The translations under genes were made by a program, and so were the position numbers. A stretch of 64,000 nucleotides of DNA, from contig VZRZ01001930.1 of the NCBI GenBank assembly GCA_013398175.1, forward strand, positions 318,976 through 382,975. Direction: 5' to 3'. This DNA comes from Climacteris rufus. Lineage: Eukaryota; Chordata; Aves; Passeriformes; Climacteridae. Positions 60,582 to 64,000 of the stretch are shown piece after piece. The notes under the pieces were generated by a model. That model saw only the letters and a program-made list of their open reading frames with translations, ran no database searches and was not told where the DNA came from. Within the stretch, counting starts at the first letter, position 1. Every line of letters starts with the position of its first letter.

Positions 60582-62049
60582 AAGCTGTCACACAGACACA
60601 TCAGTCCTGCATTCCCCTCTCTCCTGGCATCAAAGGCAGAGCCTGGTACAGTCCTGGGTCTGGTGCGGGCGAAGCTTTTGTTGTACAAACCTGCTCAGTC
60701 CACTGAAGGAATAAGTGAGGTTGTTTTGATTCCAGTAGATGACAATCCAGCTTAAAATACATCTGAGAGTTTTGGTCAGGTGTATGCTATCTTCTAGACA
60801 TCTGGATGGTGTTTTGGGTTTTCCCCCCAAAGAATCCAAACCTCCCCTGCTGCAGTGAATCCGCTGCCAGCGCTGGAGCTGGCTGCAAGGCGCATGAGGC
60901 ACACATCGCTCCATCACCCCTTCAGCTGTGGGACCCTCGGCACACCATGAATGCTAAAAAGCAGAGGGCAGCAGTGGGGAGCCTGCTGATTCCACCCTGG
61001 AGCTGCGGCTGCAGGCGATCACCCCGCTCTTCCCCCCACTCTGCTCCGAAGCCGCTCGCGATGCCGTATTCATCTCAATGTCATTTTCTTTGAGATGTGA
61101 GCTGGAACAAATCCGGAGCAGCTGCTCCATCTCTAAGTGTCCTTCAGGGATCCCTTCAGCAGACACTTTGCAGGATATAATGATGACATTCTAACGAGCG
61201 CTAATGCACACGTTGTCATCTTTCTGTATTTACACTTCCCACAGGAGGCATCGTTCCAAGAAGGAAAAGTGAGAGACGGAAACTTTTATGCAGAAACTTC
61301 GGCGCTTGCGCCGGGCTCGGCCAGGGAATCTTCCTGACTGAGAGGAGCTGTAGGCAGGGAGATCCCCAGGCTGTGAGGAGCAGTGCTGGCAGTGCCCAGA
61401 GCAGTGCCCAAGCTGGGAGAGGACAGACACCAAGCAGGAGCCCCCTGATCCCTGCAGCTGGATTACACCAGGCTGTAAGGAAAAAGAGGGAAACAAGGAT
61501 TATTTGGGGGTGCAGACTGACAGCAGAGACCACATCACTCCAGATCTCACCAGCTTCAATCTAATGATTTCCCTGGGAACCAGGGCATTCCATGTGCTGG
61601 AACACATGGGCCTTCCCTCCACTTTGCCCCTGAAAATGCCACGTGGAACAAATTTGTGGCCCTTGTGGTGGGCACTCATTAGCCACATCATAAAACAAAA
61701 CCATAATGGCTTCAGGGAATAGCACTGTCCCATCACTGTCACTGCCAAGAGGATTCTCAAGTCACTAGTGCAGTGAAACTCTCCTTGTCCAACAGGAAAC
61801 AAGAGGAATCAGCTCTTTCCCTCCAGGAATGTTATGTACAAACATATGGACATGTGTGCCTATGGATAAATAAATAAAGGAAAACCTACCAAAGTGAGTG
61901 GGATGAGACTCTGGGTCCGTGTGGTGTTTCTGCATAAGCAGCTGGAATGCATAAGGTTGTCACTTTGTCCTCTGCTCACTGATCTTATTGGGAGGAAGAT
62001 TATATCAAATAAATAATATATCAAAGGATTTCTGTTTCCCTGTCTGCAC

Positions 62050-62500
62050 ACGCCCTATCCCCACTGCATCACCTGGACTGGGAGTGAGGATCCGGCCAGT
62101 GTGATAAGTAGGAATAAATGGCTCTGCTTGTCAGGGGAAAATTTGCTGGCAAATTTCCGAACCAGATTAAAAAGTAAATGAGATTTCTTCTGGAGAGTTA
62201 TTTTCAAGGGTTTTGTCTGCTGATGTTCTCGTGCAAGATTGCAGCTTTGCCAAGGGGGGAAGAGAACAAAAGGGGAGGATAAAGAACCGAGGTTGTAATT
62301 ATCCGACGGAACGAGGTTCTCCAGTGAAAGCACCTAATCAGGAAAGTCTCAAATTTGCTTAAAATACAAAGTGTGGTACAACATTTATTTATAATCTGCC
62401 TCACCTGCTCAGATAAAACTGTTTCTAAAGCCAGGCAATTGCAGGAGACAAACTGTAAAATGGAACAAATGGAATCAAATCGGGTATTAATAACAGTGGA
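62050..62500. promoter_or_regulatory. Candidate conserved AT-rich element
   Basis: Unique AT-rich sequence such as TGTAATTATCCGACGGAACG and AATCGGGTATTAATAAC between GC-rich flanks. Candidate regulatory DNA by composition only. Confidence 0.25.
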
Positions 62501-64000
62501 ATGAAATAATAACAGAAGTGGGTCTTTGAGCAGAGCACAATTCCCGTGTTACAGCGAACGCAGGGGGAGTGGTGTGGGCAGAGAAGCAGTCCCAGCCAGG
62601 AGGCACAGCAGGACAAGGGGGATGGGGAGGCAGAAGTTGTGTGAACCCCCAAGCATGGGGAAGGAGCAGCAGGGCCCTGGTTTGGGCAGGTGATTAACGA
62701 GGTGAGTGGTGACGCTGCCTTCCTTGGAGGAAGGTGAAGTTATTTATGTCCTGGAAGTGCTCCCCAGAGCTGCATACAATATGATGCTCCTCCAAAGCCT
62801 TCAACTGGGATCCTGGGTGAGTCTCCGGGCCTTTATTTCTCTGTTAATGCAGCAGAAATGTAATTGGTTTCGTTATTTGGTCAGTGGTTTGGTTATCTGG
62901 TGAAGGTCTTTAGTCCATGAGCACACACCATCTGCTGTTGAACTGCCTAGAAGCTCAAGGAGTAAAAACAAGGCAGAGAATATGTTGGCTGCAGAGTTAG
63001 ATGGTTTTGCTCACATCCAGGAGCTCTTGCTCCAGCCAGACATGTGGGTAGGTCCCATAGTGGAGGTAAAGTTGGTTGTTGGGGTGTTGTTCAGGTTTTG
63101 TGTCTCTGTGCTCTATAAAAAGTTCCTTGCCGCTCTGCAAGGTCATTGATGAGAAACACAAGCCGGGAAGGTGTATTTACCCTCAAACATTTATAAACCT
63201 GTTTGTTATTGTCCTTTGCTGTTGGGGAAACAGACAAACATGCTGGGTTTCATGCTCCAAAAGTTGGAGCAGCTGGTTCCTGTTGTTCATAATCCCTGCA
63301 CAGGCAGAGGCTACTGAAGGCAGTGGTTTGGGGGTCTTGAAACTTCTTGCACACAAACAGCAAGTCTGCACACAAACACCTGTTTGTGAGCACGTGTCCA
63401 GGGAGCAGCTTGCTGACCTCCTGCAACCTGTGCACCTAAGTGCTCCAGAGAAAACTGAATATAAAAAGCAATTCCTCCTCCTGTTGCTTACAGCAGGTGA
63501 GGAGCAGGCAGAGCTGCCCGGCTGTGTCAGTGCTGGAGTGGGCAGCACGTTCCTGCCTCAGCCTGGCCCAGGTGCTGCAGGCAGTGGTCCAACAGTGGGA
63601 AGCAAGGCCAGGCTTCCCACCTGTGCTGTGGCTGTTCCCAACATCCTCACCATGCACAGAGCACAGCACGTGGGCATTGGAGCTGGACTCAACCATGCTG
63701 CAGAGTGTGGGGTCTGCAACCTTCCTGAAGCCTCGTGTTCTGGTTTTCTGCTTTTGCAATGTTACCATGCAAGTAATAATGGAATGAATGGAAATGCTGT
63801 AAACAAACTGTGGGCAGCTTCTGGCTAGTGTGAGTGGACAGGGCAGTAGGGGGGTCCCCGGGAGGTGATGTGGGGTGCACAGAGGTCTCTGCACGTGCCA
63901 GGCTCTCCCGGGGATGCTGCACCACTGTCAGCATCCGCTGCTGTACCAACTGCCCTTAACCCCAGCCCCTGCCCTTCATTTTGTATGGATTTGAGCAGCC

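Larger units (their letters stand above)
47251..64000. other. Intergenic DNA to the end of the window, no gene recognised
   Basis: GC-rich stretches with scattered chance ORFs alternate with AT-rich unique blocks (51060-51210, 53580-53830, 54640-54800, 55440-56000, 56520-56770, 57370-57610, 58020-58340, 62050-62500). A CpG cluster lies at 56090-56490. The longest frame (63076-63828, 250 codons) has no recognisable domain. A TATA-like CTATAAAAAG at 63113-63122 lies inside it. No tRNA, snRNA or transposon was recognised. Confidence 0.65.

Noticed and set aside
1..64000. CRISPR arrays, operons, prophage, insertion sequences or other prokaryotic systems
   Set aside because: The window is vertebrate nuclear DNA with spliced exons; no regularly spaced repeats or prokaryotic gene layout is present.
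1..64000. tRNA, snRNA or snoRNA genes
   Set aside because: I looked for B-box-like GGTTCGANTCC and U6-like starts and saw only imperfect fragments (for example near 19254 and 45483).

Overview
The window is vertebrate nuclear DNA, most likely from a bird. It has sparse exons with GT-AG introns, mixed GC- and AT-rich stretches, and no LINE, SINE or LTR copy that I can recognise by eye. The protein encoded by its exons is almost identical to the end of mammalian CADM1 as I remember it. A crocodilian or turtle is not excluded, and I cannot name the species. There is no sign of prokaryotic or viral content.

Region 1 (1-25,735) is the 3' end of CADM1 (SynCAM1/TSLC1/Necl-2) on the plus strand. It holds the tail of the intron upstream of the stalk, then three in-frame stalk cassettes: a Thr/Pro-rich exon at 737-808, a 33-bp exon at 9729-9761 and a 54-bp exon at 14882-14935. 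The transmembrane exon lies at 23280-23411 and the last coding exon at 23599-23717. A 3'UTR of about 2 kb ends at a single AATAAA (25710). Every internal exon begins in phase 1 and ends in a single G, so any cassette can be included or skipped without changing frame or altering its neighbours. Earlier exons (signal peptide and three Ig domains) lie outside the window to the left.

Region 2 (25,736-64,000) is about 38 kb downstream of CADM1 in which I recognise no gene. It alternates GC-rich stretches, full of chance open frames, with AT-rich, homeobox-motif-rich stretches that look like conserved regulatory DNA. It also holds short CpG clusters (about 28.3-28.6, 29.25-29.4 and 56.1-56.5 kb), an old 19-bp minisatellite (28,069-28,218), a 39-bp tandem duplication (35,252-35,339), a 13-bp perfect inverted repeat of ATGCTAAT sites (35,803-35,869), a G-quadruplex motif (40,122-40,150) and a hairpin (45,073-45,128).

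I found no novel multi-gene system. The most interesting content is the combinatorial stalk of CADM1 with its apparent splice-control signals (a weak donor, and three copies of one UGCAUG-containing 11-mer), and the structured non-coding elements downstream. Comparisons with mammalian CADM1 rest on memory, not on a search.
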